Assembly: GCA_949893755.1 (NCBI GenBank)
Contig: CATLCV010000005.1
Coordinates: forward strand, 1-63,680
Direction: 5' to 3'
Source: an uncultured Lachnospiraceae bacterium
GTDB lineage: Bacteria > Bacillota > Clostridia > Lachnospirales > Lachnospiraceae
DNA length: 63,680 nt
Shown: piece by piece, positions 50,840 through 59,856 of the stretch
Layout: every line of letters starts with the position of its first letter
Position numbering within the stretch: the stretch's first letter is position 1
The notes under the pieces: model-generated
The model's database searches: none
What the model was told of the DNA's origin: nothing
The model's input: the letters and a program-made list of their open reading frames with translations, nothing else
Made by a program: the position numbers and the translations under genes

Positions 50840-53308
50840 TCAATCCTGATACTTGATCCTTTCCACCAGAGATGTCCTGTCCTGCTCCTTCAGGCAGCCG
50901 TAGGACACCGCCATGGGAAGAAGGACCATGGCCGCAATATACAGCCCCACCGCCGCAAACGGAAACCGGTAATGCAGATAAGGGGCGGTCCGGCTCATAT
51001 ACCGTATCAATCCAAATCCGGCCAGAGATCCTGCCGTGAGCGTGATGACCAGATTCGGCAGCGCAAGAAGCAGGCTCTCCCACAGAAGCATCCTGCGCAG
51101 CTGCTTTTGCTCCATCCCTACGGATTCCAGCATGGACAGTTCCTTTTTCCGGGAGGCGAAGCTGCCGATCAGCGTATTGACCAGATTGAAAAGGCTGAAC
51201 AAAATGATGAACAGGGAAAGTCCGTAGATCTGGGTCTGATTTGCCTGGATCGAGACGGAATCCTCCTGCATCTGTTCCCGCAGTGTAGAGAGGCAGAGGT
51301 CGTCATATCCGCTGATCAGTTCTTTCAGATCCTCTTCTATCTGCAGCCCGTTCTTTTCGTAATTCTCCGCGGAAATGGTGAAGTGATACGCGGTATTCAT
51401 ATTTTTCCACAATTTTTTCATAGTTACGTCTGTCATGCAGAACTCATCCTCGACGTAGGAAGCCGGATCTGCAACGGATTCCGATGCGACGGCCGCAACC
51501 TCCAGTTCAATCTGATGCTCCTCTCCGTCAAAATACCGGACGGTCAGCATTTCTCCGGGTACAAACGAGGCTCCGGTGAGCTGCTCGTAAAATTCCGGCC
51601 TGGTGATCAGGATGGCATCGTGCTCCGCCAGATATTCATAGGTATTGTTCCCCTCGGCGTCCAACTGAAAATATTCGGTATCATTTTCCGTAAGGGGGTA
51701 GAAGGTCTGTGTAAATGTACTCCCATTGCGTTCGATTACACCCATCGCGGTGTGTGTCGTCTGCACATCCTTCACATGGGGAATCTGCCGGATGCGCTGC
51801 TCCAGTTCCTCACTCAGATGGCCGGTCAGCTGCATATCCGTGATCCCGTAAGTTTTCGGCGACGTGTGGCTGTACAGATAAGAGAGATCGTATTCCCCGT
51901 TTCGAAAAAGAGCCTGTCTGGAAAATGCTTCCTTGTCCCAGGAGGAATTCCAGGTGGAGGCAGCCATAAACAGGATGCCGCCAAAGGCAAGGGACGCTGT
52001 CGTAAGCCACCATTTTTTCCGGCTGCTCCGGTTTTCCAGTCTGGCCAGTGTGTATGGGGACAAGGGCCTGCGGCGGGAGAGAGAAAAATGCCCGCCCGCT
52101 TCATCGCTCCCCGTACTCTTTGCCGCGTCCACCGGGGTAATCTTTGCCGCAAAGGAGGCGGGCCTGCGGATGGAAAACTGGACAATGAAGCTCGCCGCAG
52201 CTGCCGCAAGAAGGCAGACGATCCCATAATTTTTCCAATTCCATCCGTCTGGCAGCAGAATATACGCGATGATTCCGCTAAGCAGCAGCCCCGGGGGAAT
52301 GGAGACCGCGCTGAGCAGCCAGCCCTCCCGGCGTATCATCTTCCGGACCTGCACCGGAGTCATCCCAATGGTCTGGAACTGCCCGATCTGCCGCACCCGG
52401 GACATTACGGAAAAATAAAAGATACTGTAGATCACAAGGCCGCCTGCAAAAAAGAGCAGGACAGCGACAAAGAAAAGGACATACAATCCGGAGTTCCCTT
52501 TCTGGAGCGATTCGCCGAATTTCCCATTGGGGTTGACGTCCGGACGGCTGATCCCATGATCGGCGGCAAGCTGGTAGATCAGCGTGGTAAATGCGGTATA
52601 AGGCATGCCGTCTGTATCCTGGAGACGCACAAGGGCCTCATAGGGGATTTGCTTCATCAGATCGCTCTTCTCCGCAAATTCCCGGGAAACGCAGACGCTG
52701 TATGAGGAAGACGGAATTGTTTTCTCCGTCAGTCCGGTGATGACAAAGTGTTCCATACCGCTTCCCGTGTCCAGAGTGACAGAGGAACCGATCCTGCCCC
52801 CGTTTTCCAAGGCCGGCGCAGAGCCGGATGCAGATTCATTTTCCAAAGCCGCCGCAGAGTCCGGATTCGCTGATTTCTTCAATGCGTCTATAAAGGTTTT
52901 ATCCACCACGATCTCGTTATACTTCTCAGGTGCCTTACCTTCTGCAAGCTGATAGGTTTCTATGGCCCCGCCATGGCTTCCGAAGAAGGTATAATGATAT
53001 TTGGCGTCCCCTGCCTGAAAATCCGTTTCACTGAATTTGTAAGGGACCGAAAGCTGGACCCGCTCATCATTTCCCAATTCCTCCACCTGTTCGGCGGTCA
53101 CATTCATATAAATGACGTGCTGCATTTTTTCAAGGATCTGCTGCTCTGCAAAATGATAGCCCATGAGGTAAAGGGAAAGGGTGGAGACCAGCAGGACCGC
53201 CAGCAGGATGGACAGCGCGGAAAAGAAGGCGGACAGCTTCTTGGAAAGCAGGTTATTTTTGGCAAGCCGGAAAAGCAGACGGCGGTTATTATTTTTGTTC
53301 AGTCCCAT
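50840..53308 (-). CDS. FtsX-family ABC permease (MacB/Bce-type)
   Basis: 822 residues. One membrane segment at the N-terminus (ALSILLAVLLVSTLSLYLMG), a large outer domain, then three helices near 275-385, a second large outer domain, and three helices at the C-terminus (FIILFSLFNLVNTLIG; LALPNLVITLTAGSL; the end). Cytoplasmic FtsX motifs RVRQIGQFQTIGMTPVQVRKM and SRKKELSMLESVGMEQKQL are clear. It overlaps the ATPase gene by 10 bp. With the two-component pair it forms an antimicrobial-peptide sensing/resistance module. Confidence 0.88.
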   Translation of the reverse strand: MGLNKNNNRRLLFRLAKNNLLSKKLSAFFSALSILLAVLLVSTLSLYLMGYHFAEQQILEKMQHVIYMNVTAEQVEELGNDERVQLSVPYKFSETDFQAGDAKYHYTFFGSHGGAIETYQLAEGKAPEKYNEIVVDKTFIDALKKSANPDSAAALENESASGSAPALENGGRIGSSVTLDTGSGMEHFVITGLTEKTIPSSSYSVCVSREFAEKSDLMKQIPYEALVRLQDTDGMPYTAFTTLIYQLAADHGISRPDVNPNGKFGESLQKGNSGLYVLFFVAVLLFFAGGLVIYSIFYFSVMSRVRQIGQFQTIGMTPVQVRKMIRREGWLLSAVSIPPGLLLSGIIAYILLPDGWNWKNYGIVCLLAAAAASFIVQFSIRRPASFAAKITPVDAAKSTGSDEAGGHFSLSRRRPLSPYTLARLENRSSRKKWWLTTASLAFGGILFMAASTWNSSWDKEAFSRQALFRNGEYDLSYLYSHTSPKTYGITDMQLTGHLSEELEQRIRQIPHVKDVQTTHTAMGVIERNGSTFTQTFYPLTENDTEYFQLDAEGNNTYEYLAEHDAILITRPEFYEQLTGASFVPGEMLTVRYFDGEEHQIELEVAAVASESVADPASYVEDEFCMTDVTMKKLWKNMNTAYHFTISAENYEKNGLQIEEDLKELISGYDDLCLSTLREQMQEDSVSIQANQTQIYGLSLFIILFSLFNLVNTLIGSFASRKKELSMLESVGMEQKQLRRMLLWESLLLALPNLVITLTAGSLAGFGLIRYMSRTAPYLHYRFPFAAVGLYIAAMVLLPMAVSYGCLKEQDRTSLVERIKYQD

Positions 53309-53985
53309 TGCTGCCACCTGCTTTCTGCGATCTTTCCGTCTTCGATGCGGATCGAGCGGTCTGCCGACTGGGCGATCTCATCGTTGTGGGTGATCATGAC
53401 AATGGTCTGGTGAAAATTTTTGCTGGTGGTCTGGAGCAGGCCGATCACCTCCTGGCTTGTGCGGCTGTCCAGATTTCCCGTGGGCTCGTCGGCCAGGATG
53501 ATGGCGGGCTTCGCGGCCAGCGCCCTCGCGATAGCGGCACGCTGCTGCTGCCCTCCGGACAGCTTGCCGGGCTTTCGGGACAGCTTATCCTCCAGCCCCA
53601 GGGTACGGACGACCTCCATCATATACATTTCATCCGGTTCCCGGCCGTCCAGCTCCACCGGAAGGACAATATTGTCATAGATGCTCAGATTCGGGACCAG
53701 ATTGTAATTCTGGAAAATAAATCCGATCTTCCTTCTCCGGAAAATGGTAAGCTCGTTCCGCTCCATTCCGTTCAGCTCCTGGCCGTCTACGACGACGCTT
53801 CCGCTTGTGGGCGTATCCAGGCCGCCCAGCAGGTGGAGGAGCGTGCTCTTGCCGGAGCCGGAGGTCCCGACAACGGCGGTAAAGCTGCCCTGCTCGATCT
53901 CCATGGTGATCCCGTCCAGAGCCTTCACCAGAACCGGTTCCTCGCCGTAATATTTTTTGAGATCATTGGTGCGCAAAATATTCAT
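53299..53985 (-). CDS. ABC transporter ATPase (MacB/LolD/BceA-type)
   Basis: 228 residues from ATG 53985 (GAGGAG nine bases upstream; ATG 53994 is too close to it). Walker [11 protein letters not shown]-loop [10 protein letters not shown], signature KLSGGQQQR, Walker [14 protein letters not shown]-loop MITHNDE. It powers the permease encoded next. Confidence 0.95.
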   Translation of the reverse strand: MNILRTNDLKKYYGEEPVLVKALDGITMEIEQGSFTAVVGTSGSGKSTLLHLLGGLDTPTSGSVVVDGQELNGMERNELTIFRRRKIGFIFQNYNLVPNLSIYDNIVLPVELDGREPDEMYMMEVVRTLGLEDKLSRKPGKLSGGQQQRAAIARALAAKPAIILADEPTGNLDSRTSQEVIGLLQTTSKNFHQTIVMITHNDEIAQSADRSIRIEDGKIAESRWQQWD

Positions 53986-54018
53986 GTCTATCATCTCCTC
54001 GTGTATTCGATATCTTTG

Positions 54019-54034
54019 CCAGCTGTACAGCTGG
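54019..54034 (-). promoter_or_regulatory. Perfect 16-bp palindrome before the ABC operon
   Basis: CCAGCTGTACAGCTGG lies 34 bp upstream of the ATPase start, in the 152-bp gap after the kinase gene. It is a good candidate for a response-regulator or repressor site. It also differs by only two bases from an R2 arm (CCACCTGTACAGCTGC), so it may be repeat-derived. An R2 arm (CCGCCTGTACGGCTGC) lies at ~54110-54126 in the same gap. Confidence 0.5.
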
Positions 54035-54137
54035 TATCTTTATGATAGGCGCGAATGGTATCAATCCTGTTTCAAATTCAAAAAGAAAAGTATCAAAATC
54101 GAAACATTTCCGCCTGTACGGCTGCAAGGCACCCTGT

Positions 54138-55217
54138 TCAGCTCCGGTTCGGGAGGCAGACGGAGAAGCAGCTTCCTTCCCCCGGCGCGGAGCGGACGGC
54201 GATATACCCCTTCTGCAGCGTAATGATATACCTTGCGAGATACAATCCCAGACCCAGCCCTTCCTCCTGCGACACACTTTTTTCCCGGTAAAACCGTTTG
54301 AAAATGTCGTTGATATGGGCCGGTTCAATGCCTTTTCCCGTATCCTGAATCCGGATCTCCGTATACATTTCCCCGACCCGGACCAAGATGCGGACGCTCC
54401 CGTTTTCCGGTGTATATTTCACCGCGTTGTCCAGAATATTTTCAATGGCTTCCGCCGTCCATTTCCTGTCGTGGCAGACCTGAATGGAGGAACGGCAGTC
54501 CACAGAAATTTCGATATGTTTGAGTTCGGCCTTATGCATGATATTATTGACGGCGGCCGCAAGCGTGTCCAGGACCCTGCGGTTTTCCATGTCCGGATGG
54601 ATCATATCCGTTTCCAGCCGGGAAGCCTTCAAAAGCGTGTCCAGGAGAAATTCCAGCTTGATGAGCTGCTGCTCCATGATCTTGTTTGCGTCTCTGCGGC
54701 AGGCGATTTCGTGACCGGGCGTATCCTGCCGCGCAGCAGCACCTGCGGCAGAAGCAGGATACGGTGCATCCTGTGATGGCGAAGCTGATGCAGCAGGAGC
54801 AGTACACGGCGCACCCTGCCGCGCCGGATCCTTTGCCGCTGATACAAAATCCGATGCAGCCGGAAACAGCGGCGCTTCTTCCTCCGACAGCATTTCGCAG
54901 TACATCTTGAGATTCGAAACCGGCGTTTTGATCTGATGGGTGATCTCCGAGATCATTTCCAGGAGCTGCTGCTTTTCCCTTCTGCTTTCTTCCAGATGCA
55001 GGGCGGTCATCCGTTCCATTTTCTCCAGCTCCATCACCACCTTGGAGGTGAGCGTTTCCCGGTTCTGCTGGTCAGGCAGAGATTCTCCCTGCATGACCTG
55101 TTCCGCGTAGCGGCAGAGCTCCGAGGAAAGACGGACAAACTGCCTGCGGAAATGAAAATAAATGCACAGGCTGATCAGGCCGCAGAACAAAACGGCTGCG
55201 GCGATCCACCCCGTCAT
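54138..55217 (-). CDS. Bce/Yvc-like sensor histidine kinase with an inserted low-complexity segment
   Basis: 359 residues from ATG 55217, which overlaps the regulator stop as ATGA. One membrane helix at the N-terminus (TGWIAAAVLFCGLISLCIYFHF shortened: AAVLFCGLISLCIYF), H-box EITHQIKTPVSN (His ~95), then about 55 residues rich in Ala, Pro, Ser and Asp (~112-165) that interrupt the dimerisation hairpin, then N-box ILDNAVKYTPENG, DTGKGIEP and GLGLGLYLARYI. The ATPase boxes look normal. The insertion separates the two helices that normally pack together, so activity may be altered. It controls the adjacent ABC transporter by position. Confidence 0.88.
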   Translation of the reverse strand: MTGWIAAAVLFCGLISLCIYFHFRRQFVRLSSELCRYAEQVMQGESLPDQQNRETLTSKVVMELEKMERMTALHLEESRREKQQLLEMISEITHQIKTPVSNLKMYCEMLSEEEAPLFPAASDFVSAAKDPARQGAPCTAPAASASPSQDAPYPASAAGAAARQDTPGHEIACRRDANKIMEQQLIKLEFLLDTLLKASRLETDMIHPDMENRRVLDTLAAAVNNIMHKAELKHIEISVDCRSSIQVCHDRKWTAEAIENILDNAVKYTPENGSVRILVRVGEMYTEIRIQDTGKGIEPAHINDIFKRFYREKSVSQEEGLGLGLYLARYIITLQKGYIAVRSAPGEGSCFSVCLPNRS

Positions 55218-55897
55218 TTGCGGCCCCCGACCCATTTATAGCCTAAGCCGTAAATGGTCTTGATATACTCATGCTCCCCGTCCGCGATCTTATTTCTCAG
55301 CCGGCTCACGTTTAAGGAAAGGGTATGCTCATTGACATAATTTTCCTTCCGGTCCCAGATTTTTTCCAGGAGGATATCCTTGGTCAGGATCTGGTCCCGG
55401 TTCCGGCAGAATACTTCCAATATCTCAAACTCCGTGGGCGTGAGGGAAACCACGTTCCCCCGGCTTTTTACGATCCGGTTTTCCAGGTCAACGGACAGGC
55501 TTCCGGCGGTATAGACCTTTTGCCCCTGGGCGCCGGAGCATCTTCTCAGTACAGTCTGGATCTTTTCCATGAGCACCTTGACGCTGAACGGTTTTACGAT
55601 ATAATCATCCGCCCCAAAGCGCAGCCCCTGGATGATCTCCTCCTCCAGGTTATGGGCGGTCAGGAAAAGAAAGGGAACATCGCTGCGGGAAATGGTTTCC
55701 CTGGCAAGATCAAATCCATTTCCGTCGGGCAGGTTGACATCCAGCAGGATCAGGTCAAAATGCTCCTGCTTCAAAAGAGACTTCGCCTCTTCGATACCGT
55801 ATGCGGAAAAGGGGGTGATGCCGCGCTTCTGGAGATTGTAGCACAGGCCGGAATTTAAGAGTTCGTCGTCTTCGATGACTAAAATTTGTGTCTGCAT
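55214..55897 (-). CDS. OmpR-family response regulator
   Basis: 227 residues. Receiver: VIEDDEL (7-13), phospho-acceptor in LILLDVNLPDGNG (Asp ~53), Lys in IVKPFS. Winged-helix output with SLTPTEFEILEVF and VNEHTLSLNVSRLRNKI. First gene of the regulator-kinase-ATPase-permease group. Confidence 0.94.
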   Translation of the reverse strand: MQTQILVIEDDELLNSGLCYNLQKRGITPFSAYGIEEAKSLLKQEHFDLILLDVNLPDGNGFDLARETISRSDVPFLFLTAHNLEEEIIQGLRFGADDYIVKPFSVKVLMEKIQTVLRRCSGAQGQKVYTAGSLSVDLENRIVKSRGNVVSLTPTEFEILEVFCRNRDQILTKDILLEKIWDRKENYVNEHTLSLNVSRLRNKIADGEHEYIKTIYGLGYKWVGGRK

Positions 55898-56171
55898 GGT
55901 GTGATTCTTCTTTCTGTTGGGTTAGGCTGCGGGGAATGAAATCCCTTCTGCTGTTGATAGTATAGCAAGCCCGGGACATTGTTTCAATGGGGCAGATGCA
56001 TTACGATGTGAAAAATGATTCTATTCAAACCGGCTATCCGTTGCATGTTCTCTGCTTTTATGTTATGTTTATCATGGAACTGAAAAGTCTGCGGTTTGAG
56101 GCATTCTGCACGCTTATTTCTCACGGTTTTTAAGAAACAGAGCCGTAAATAACAGTCAGGTGGTATGATAT

Positions 56172-57881
56172 ATGATGAGATTGGAAAAAGAAAAGCTCCC
56201 GATCGGAATTGAGATGTTCAGAAAGATCCGTACAGCCGGATTTTACTATGTGGATAAAACAGACTTCATAAAGGATCTGTTGAAATCCTGGGCGGAGGTC
56301 AATCTGATCACCCGCCCGCGCCGTTTTGGCAAGAGCCTGAATATGGATATGCTGCGGACCTTTTTTGAAATCGGAACAGACCCTTCTCTTTTTCAGGGAC
56401 TTAAGATTTCAGAGGAGGCAGAACTGTGCGAAGCCCATATGGGGAAGTACCCTGTGATCTCCATCAGTCTGAAGGACGTGGAAGGTCGCAATTTTGAAGA
56501 GGCAAAGGATATGCTGGGCGCAGTGATCAATGAAGAAGCAATGCGTCTTCAAATGTTGATGGACAGCCCGAAGCTTACGGAATATGAGAAAAAGCAACTG
56601 GAACGGCTGCTGTTGGAGGATTTTGAAAAAACAAAGTATCTGACAGGAAGCCTGAGATTGTTATCAAATCTATTGTATAAGCATTATGAAAAACCGGTGA
56701 TCCTGCTCATAGATGAATATGATGTGCCATTGGATAAAGCTTACCAGAACAAGTATTATTCGGAGATGGTCAGCCTGATCCGCTCTTTGTTCAGCCAGGT
56801 TTTAAAAACGAACCCGCATCTGCAATTCGCCGTCATTACAGGATGCCTTCGGATTGCAAAGGAGAGTATCTTTACGGGGCTCAATAATTTTAAGGTCAGG
56901 ACGATATCGGATGTACGCTACGCCGGGTATTTTGGATTTACAACAGATGATGTGAAAAAACTGCTCTCCTATTATGAATTGAATGAAAAATTCGATGACC
57001 TGAAAGAATGGTACGACGGTTATCATTTTGGGGATACAGATATATATTGTCCATGGGATGTTCTCAATCAATGCGATAAATTTTTAGAATCAAAAGATGC
57101 TCCGATGGAGGCTCATTGGGAAAACAGCAGCAGTAATGCAATTGTACAGGATATTCTTGAAAATGCTTCGGCTACGGTGCGAGACCAGATCGAGGCTCTT
57201 ATTTCCGGCGAATCTGTAGAGAGAGAACTGAGGCCGGAGCTGACCTACACAGACCTTGATCATGAAGATCAGGATATCCGTCAGACGTATCTGTGGAGCA
57301 TCCTCTTTGCGACAGGCTATCTGACCGATGCCGACAAGCCGGATGAGAAACTGCACAGGCTTGTCATCCCGAACCGGGAGGTCCGCGAAATATATACAAA
57401 TAAGATCCGTTCATGGTTTAACAGAAAGATCATCAGCAGAACAGCCCGGTGGAACAGCTTTTGTACTGCGATAAAATCAGGCAATGCCGGTGAATTTGAG
57501 GTATTATTTAACGAATTTATGTCCGAATCCATCAGCATACGGGATACGTTTGTGAAAAAAGAAATGAAAGAAAATTTCTACCACGGTTTGTTACTCGGTC
57601 TATTGCAATTAGAGGCAGACTGGGTCGTAAAATCCAATCTGGAATCTGGTATTGGCTATACGGATATTTTCATTACGATCCCGAAAGAAAAGATTGGCTG
57701 TATCATCGAAATCAAATACGCGGAGCATGGCGCGTTTGACGACGGATGCTACGAAGCTATGAAACAGATGGAAGACAATTCTTATACTGCCCTTTTAAAG
57801 GAAATGGGCATGAAAAAAGTCCACACTTATGGAGTGGCGTGCTATAAGAAAACCTGTAAGGTCATATATAAGGAAGCTTAA
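56172..57881 (+). CDS. AAA-ATPase-like protein with C-terminal PD-(D/E)XK domain (PF09820/PF08011 type)
   Basis: 569 residues. N-terminal signature YYVDKTDFI (25-33), P-loop TRPRRFGKSLNMDML (47-61), Walker B-like VILLIDEYDVPLDKAY, and ITGCLRIAKESIFTGLNNF. The C-terminus has Asp498 (GYTDIFI) and EIK (513-515), a PD-(D/E)XK pattern. It is distinct from the copies at 29907 and 49091. AGGTGG lies before ATG 56172. These genes are multi-copy in gut anaerobes; function unknown. The 55898-56171 gap holds no gene, only a partial CATTCCCCGCAGC repeat (minus strand, ~55930). Confidence 0.87.
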   Translation: MMRLEKEKLPIGIEMFRKIRTAGFYYVDKTDFIKDLLKSWAEVNLITRPRRFGKSLNMDMLRTFFEIGTDPSLFQGLKISEEAELCEAHMGKYPVISISLKDVEGRNFEEAKDMLGAVINEEAMRLQMLMDSPKLTEYEKKQLERLLLEDFEKTKYLTGSLRLLSNLLYKHYEKPVILLIDEYDVPLDKAYQNKYYSEMVSLIRSLFSQVLKTNPHLQFAVITGCLRIAKESIFTGLNNFKVRTISDVRYAGYFGFTTDDVKKLLSYYELNEKFDDLKEWYDGYHFGDTDIYCPWDVLNQCDKFLESKDAPMEAHWENSSSNAIVQDILENASATVRDQIEALISGESVERELRPELTYTDLDHEDQDIRQTYLWSILFATGYLTDADKPDEKLHRLVIPNREVREIYTNKIRSWFNRKIISRTARWNSFCTAIKSGNAGEFEVLFNEFMSESISIRDTFVKKEMKENFYHGLLLGLLQLEADWVVKSNLESGIGYTDIFITIPKEKIGCIIEIKYAEHGAFDDGCYEAMKQMEDNSYTALLKEMGMKKVHTYGVACYKKTCKVIYKEA

Positions 57882-57929
57882 GGTGCTGCCGCGCCAAAAA
57901 AATCCCCACCTGTACGGTTGCTGATCCTG

Positions 57930-58850
57930 TCATCCGCTCCTGCCGATCACCGAATGGAGGACATCTGCAAATCGCTTCTCCGCCTGATTCAGATGCTTCC
58001 CCCTGGGATAGACCAGCGAAAGGGTAGTACTCTCTGCGCTTTTCAGCGGATAAAAAGCCAGCGTACTATCCTTTGGATCCCAGGAAAGCGCACCGAGCTT
58101 GCGCCTGCAATAATCCACAGGACCGATAAAAGCGCCTGCCCCGGTCATACAAAGGGAACAAAGCAGGTTTGCGTCCTCCGATTTGAACGCTTCCACGGGC
58201 CGGAACCCGGCCTCCTCAAAGAGCCTGTCAACCGGTTCCAGCAGGCATTTGTTCTTATACGGCAGAAGGAACGGCATCTTCGCCAGGACAGACAGCTCCT
58301 GCTCCTGCCGCAGCCGCCGCGAGACCTCCGGCCAGTGCTCCCCATAGGTCTGTTCCGCCAGAGCGCGGGCAAATACCACAGCGAATGCGTCATCCCTGAT
58401 CAGCGGAATGCTTTCCATTCCCTTTTCAGGAGGATCTATGCAGAAAATGAGATCCGGGATTTCCGTCGAATGTCTGGACTGGATGGAGATTTCATATTCC
58501 GGATATTTCTGTGCGTATTCCTTTAAGGCCTGGGGGAGGAACGGGGGCAGGTCCATCGGCAATACCCCCAGGACAACCTTGGATTGAATGGTATTGCTGA
58601 TCACGGCGATTTCTCTCAGCATCTTATCCTGGGTTCTCAGGATCTTGCTCCCGCCGCTTTGAAAGCATTTGCCGGCAGGGGTCAGAGTCAGCGTCTTTCC
58701 CCGGTCAAACAGGGGCGTTCCGATCTCCTCTTCAAGGCGGCGGATATTCTCACTCAGGGATTGCTGGGAAATATACAGGCTCTGCGCGGCTTTCGTAAAG
58801 CTTCCGTATTCGGCAGCGGTGAGAAAATATTCGATATTCTGGAAATTCAT
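57930..58850 (-). CDS. LysR-family regulator
   Basis: 306 residues from ATG 58850 (GAGGAGG upstream; ATG 58868 lacks one). HTH AAEYGSFTKAAQSLYISQQ and SLSENIRRLEEEIG, followed by the effector domain. It is divergent from the phloretin/DAPG-hydrolase-like gene and probably induces it in response to an aromatic compound. A relative lies at 62556. The R2 arm CCACCTGTACGGTTG lies just after its 3' end (57906-57920). Confidence 0.9.
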   Translation of the reverse strand: MNFQNIEYFLTAAEYGSFTKAAQSLYISQQSLSENIRRLEEEIGTPLFDRGKTLTLTPAGKCFQSGGSKILRTQDKMLREIAVISNTIQSKVVLGVLPMDLPPFLPQALKEYAQKYPEYEISIQSRHSTEIPDLIFCIDPPEKGMESIPLIRDDAFAVVFARALAEQTYGEHWPEVSRRLRQEQELSVLAKMPFLLPYKNKCLLEPVDRLFEEAGFRPVEAFKSEDANLLCSLCMTGAGAFIGPVDYCRRKLGALSWDPKDSTLAFYPLKSAESTTLSLVYPRGKHLNQAEKRFADVLHSVIGRSG

Positions 58851-58931
58851 AGGACACCTCCTCTTCAATCATCTACGGCATCAGTATAGCACATTCCCCG
58901 CAAAATTGTTACAGGATAAACCTTGTAGGGG

Positions 58932-58976
58932 AACACTTTTTTCGTGTTGGACTTTTGGAAGGGGGACAGATAAGAT
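58932..58976 (+). promoter_or_regulatory. Hydrolase promoter with LysR-type dyad
   Basis: TTGGAC (58947-58952), an 18-bp spacer and TAAGAT (58971-58976). The dyad AACAC-N7-GTGTT (58932-58948) abuts the -35, a plausible LysR site. Confidence 0.5.
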
Positions 58977-59006
58977 GAAACCATAAAAAAGAAAGGCGGT
59001 AATCGT

Positions 59007-59846
59007 ATGAGTTATGAAAAGCTGCCGGAATTATTTCCGGAAGAAAAAAGAATGCCACTTGCAAAGTACTATTATGACTATCCCATGAAGGACCTGCCGG
59101 AGGATCTGAAAGAGAAGATCTTCGGCCCGCCGATGGATGTGCAGGACGCGGTGAAGCCGGAACACTTCATTGACTGGCTGAAACCCTGCGGCCAGTATGA
59201 GAAGGTGGAAAACGGATACTGCATGTTCCCGGATGGAAGCGGATATATCTGCACTTACATGAAAATCCCGGAGGGGATTGATGTGAAAAAGATATTCTGG
59301 TACCTGAACTGGCTGAATGTACATTCTCGGAGCATGGTTCTGGGGCATGGAAACCTGCGCTATAAGATCTGGAATCCGGCGGACCACTGGGACCATTATT
59401 TTGTAAACTGGACGGATAAATGCGACGGGATCCATACAACGGAGAGCCTGGACCTTGGAGAAGGGGACAGAAAATATAATACGATCCGTCATGCGTTCCC
59501 TCTCCGCGAATTCGGGCTTACAGATGAGAAGATCCAGGAAATAAAGGCTTCCGGCTGTAATGTCAGTGAGACATCAGACTGGGAATCCTTCGATGAGCCG
59601 GGAGCGCACCTGACGCTGGGACAGATCCGGCCATGCCCGGAGGGCGGCTTTGAAAGGCGTTCGGTAGAATGGATCGGATGGCGCCCGGCCAGGGGAGGCC
59701 AGTTGATCCGGGAACCGCGCACGGCGTGCAGCGAGGAATATCTGCGTAAGGTAGCATACCATACTCTGCTGGAATGGCATCACCTGCTGGATTTTATCAA
59801 CGACCTGTATGAAGAGTACCATGACCAGCCCATGGATGCCGACTGA
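59007..59846 (+). CDS. Phloretin/DAPG hydrolase-like C-C hydrolase
   Basis: 279 residues resembling the PhlG/phloretin hydrolase family, zinc enzymes that cut the carbon-carbon bond between a phloroglucinol ring and an acyl chain. Family-like features are IFWYLNWLN and LRYKIWNPADHWDHY (~117-131), and near the C-terminus YHTLLEWHH with the metal-type pair His252-x3-Glu256. No signal peptide. AAAGGCGG precedes ATG 59007. A gut Clostridia such as Eubacterium ramulus uses such an enzyme in flavonoid breakdown. Next to it are a MATE exporter and a FUSC-like protein, suited to removing phenolic products. Identification is by motif resemblance, not alignment. Confidence 0.6.
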   Translation: MSYEKLPELFPEEKRMPLAKYYYDYPMKDLPEDLKEKIFGPPMDVQDAVKPEHFIDWLKPCGQYEKVENGYCMFPDGSGYICTYMKIPEGIDVKKIFWYLNWLNVHSRSMVLGHGNLRYKIWNPADHWDHYFVNWTDKCDGIHTTESLDLGEGDRKYNTIRHAFPLREFGLTDEKIQEIKASGCNVSETSDWESFDEPGAHLTLGQIRPCPEGGFERRSVEWIGWRPARGGQLIREPRTACSEEYLRKVAYHTLLEWHHLLDFINDLYEEYHDQPMDAD

Positions 59847-59856
59847 CGGGCGGAAA

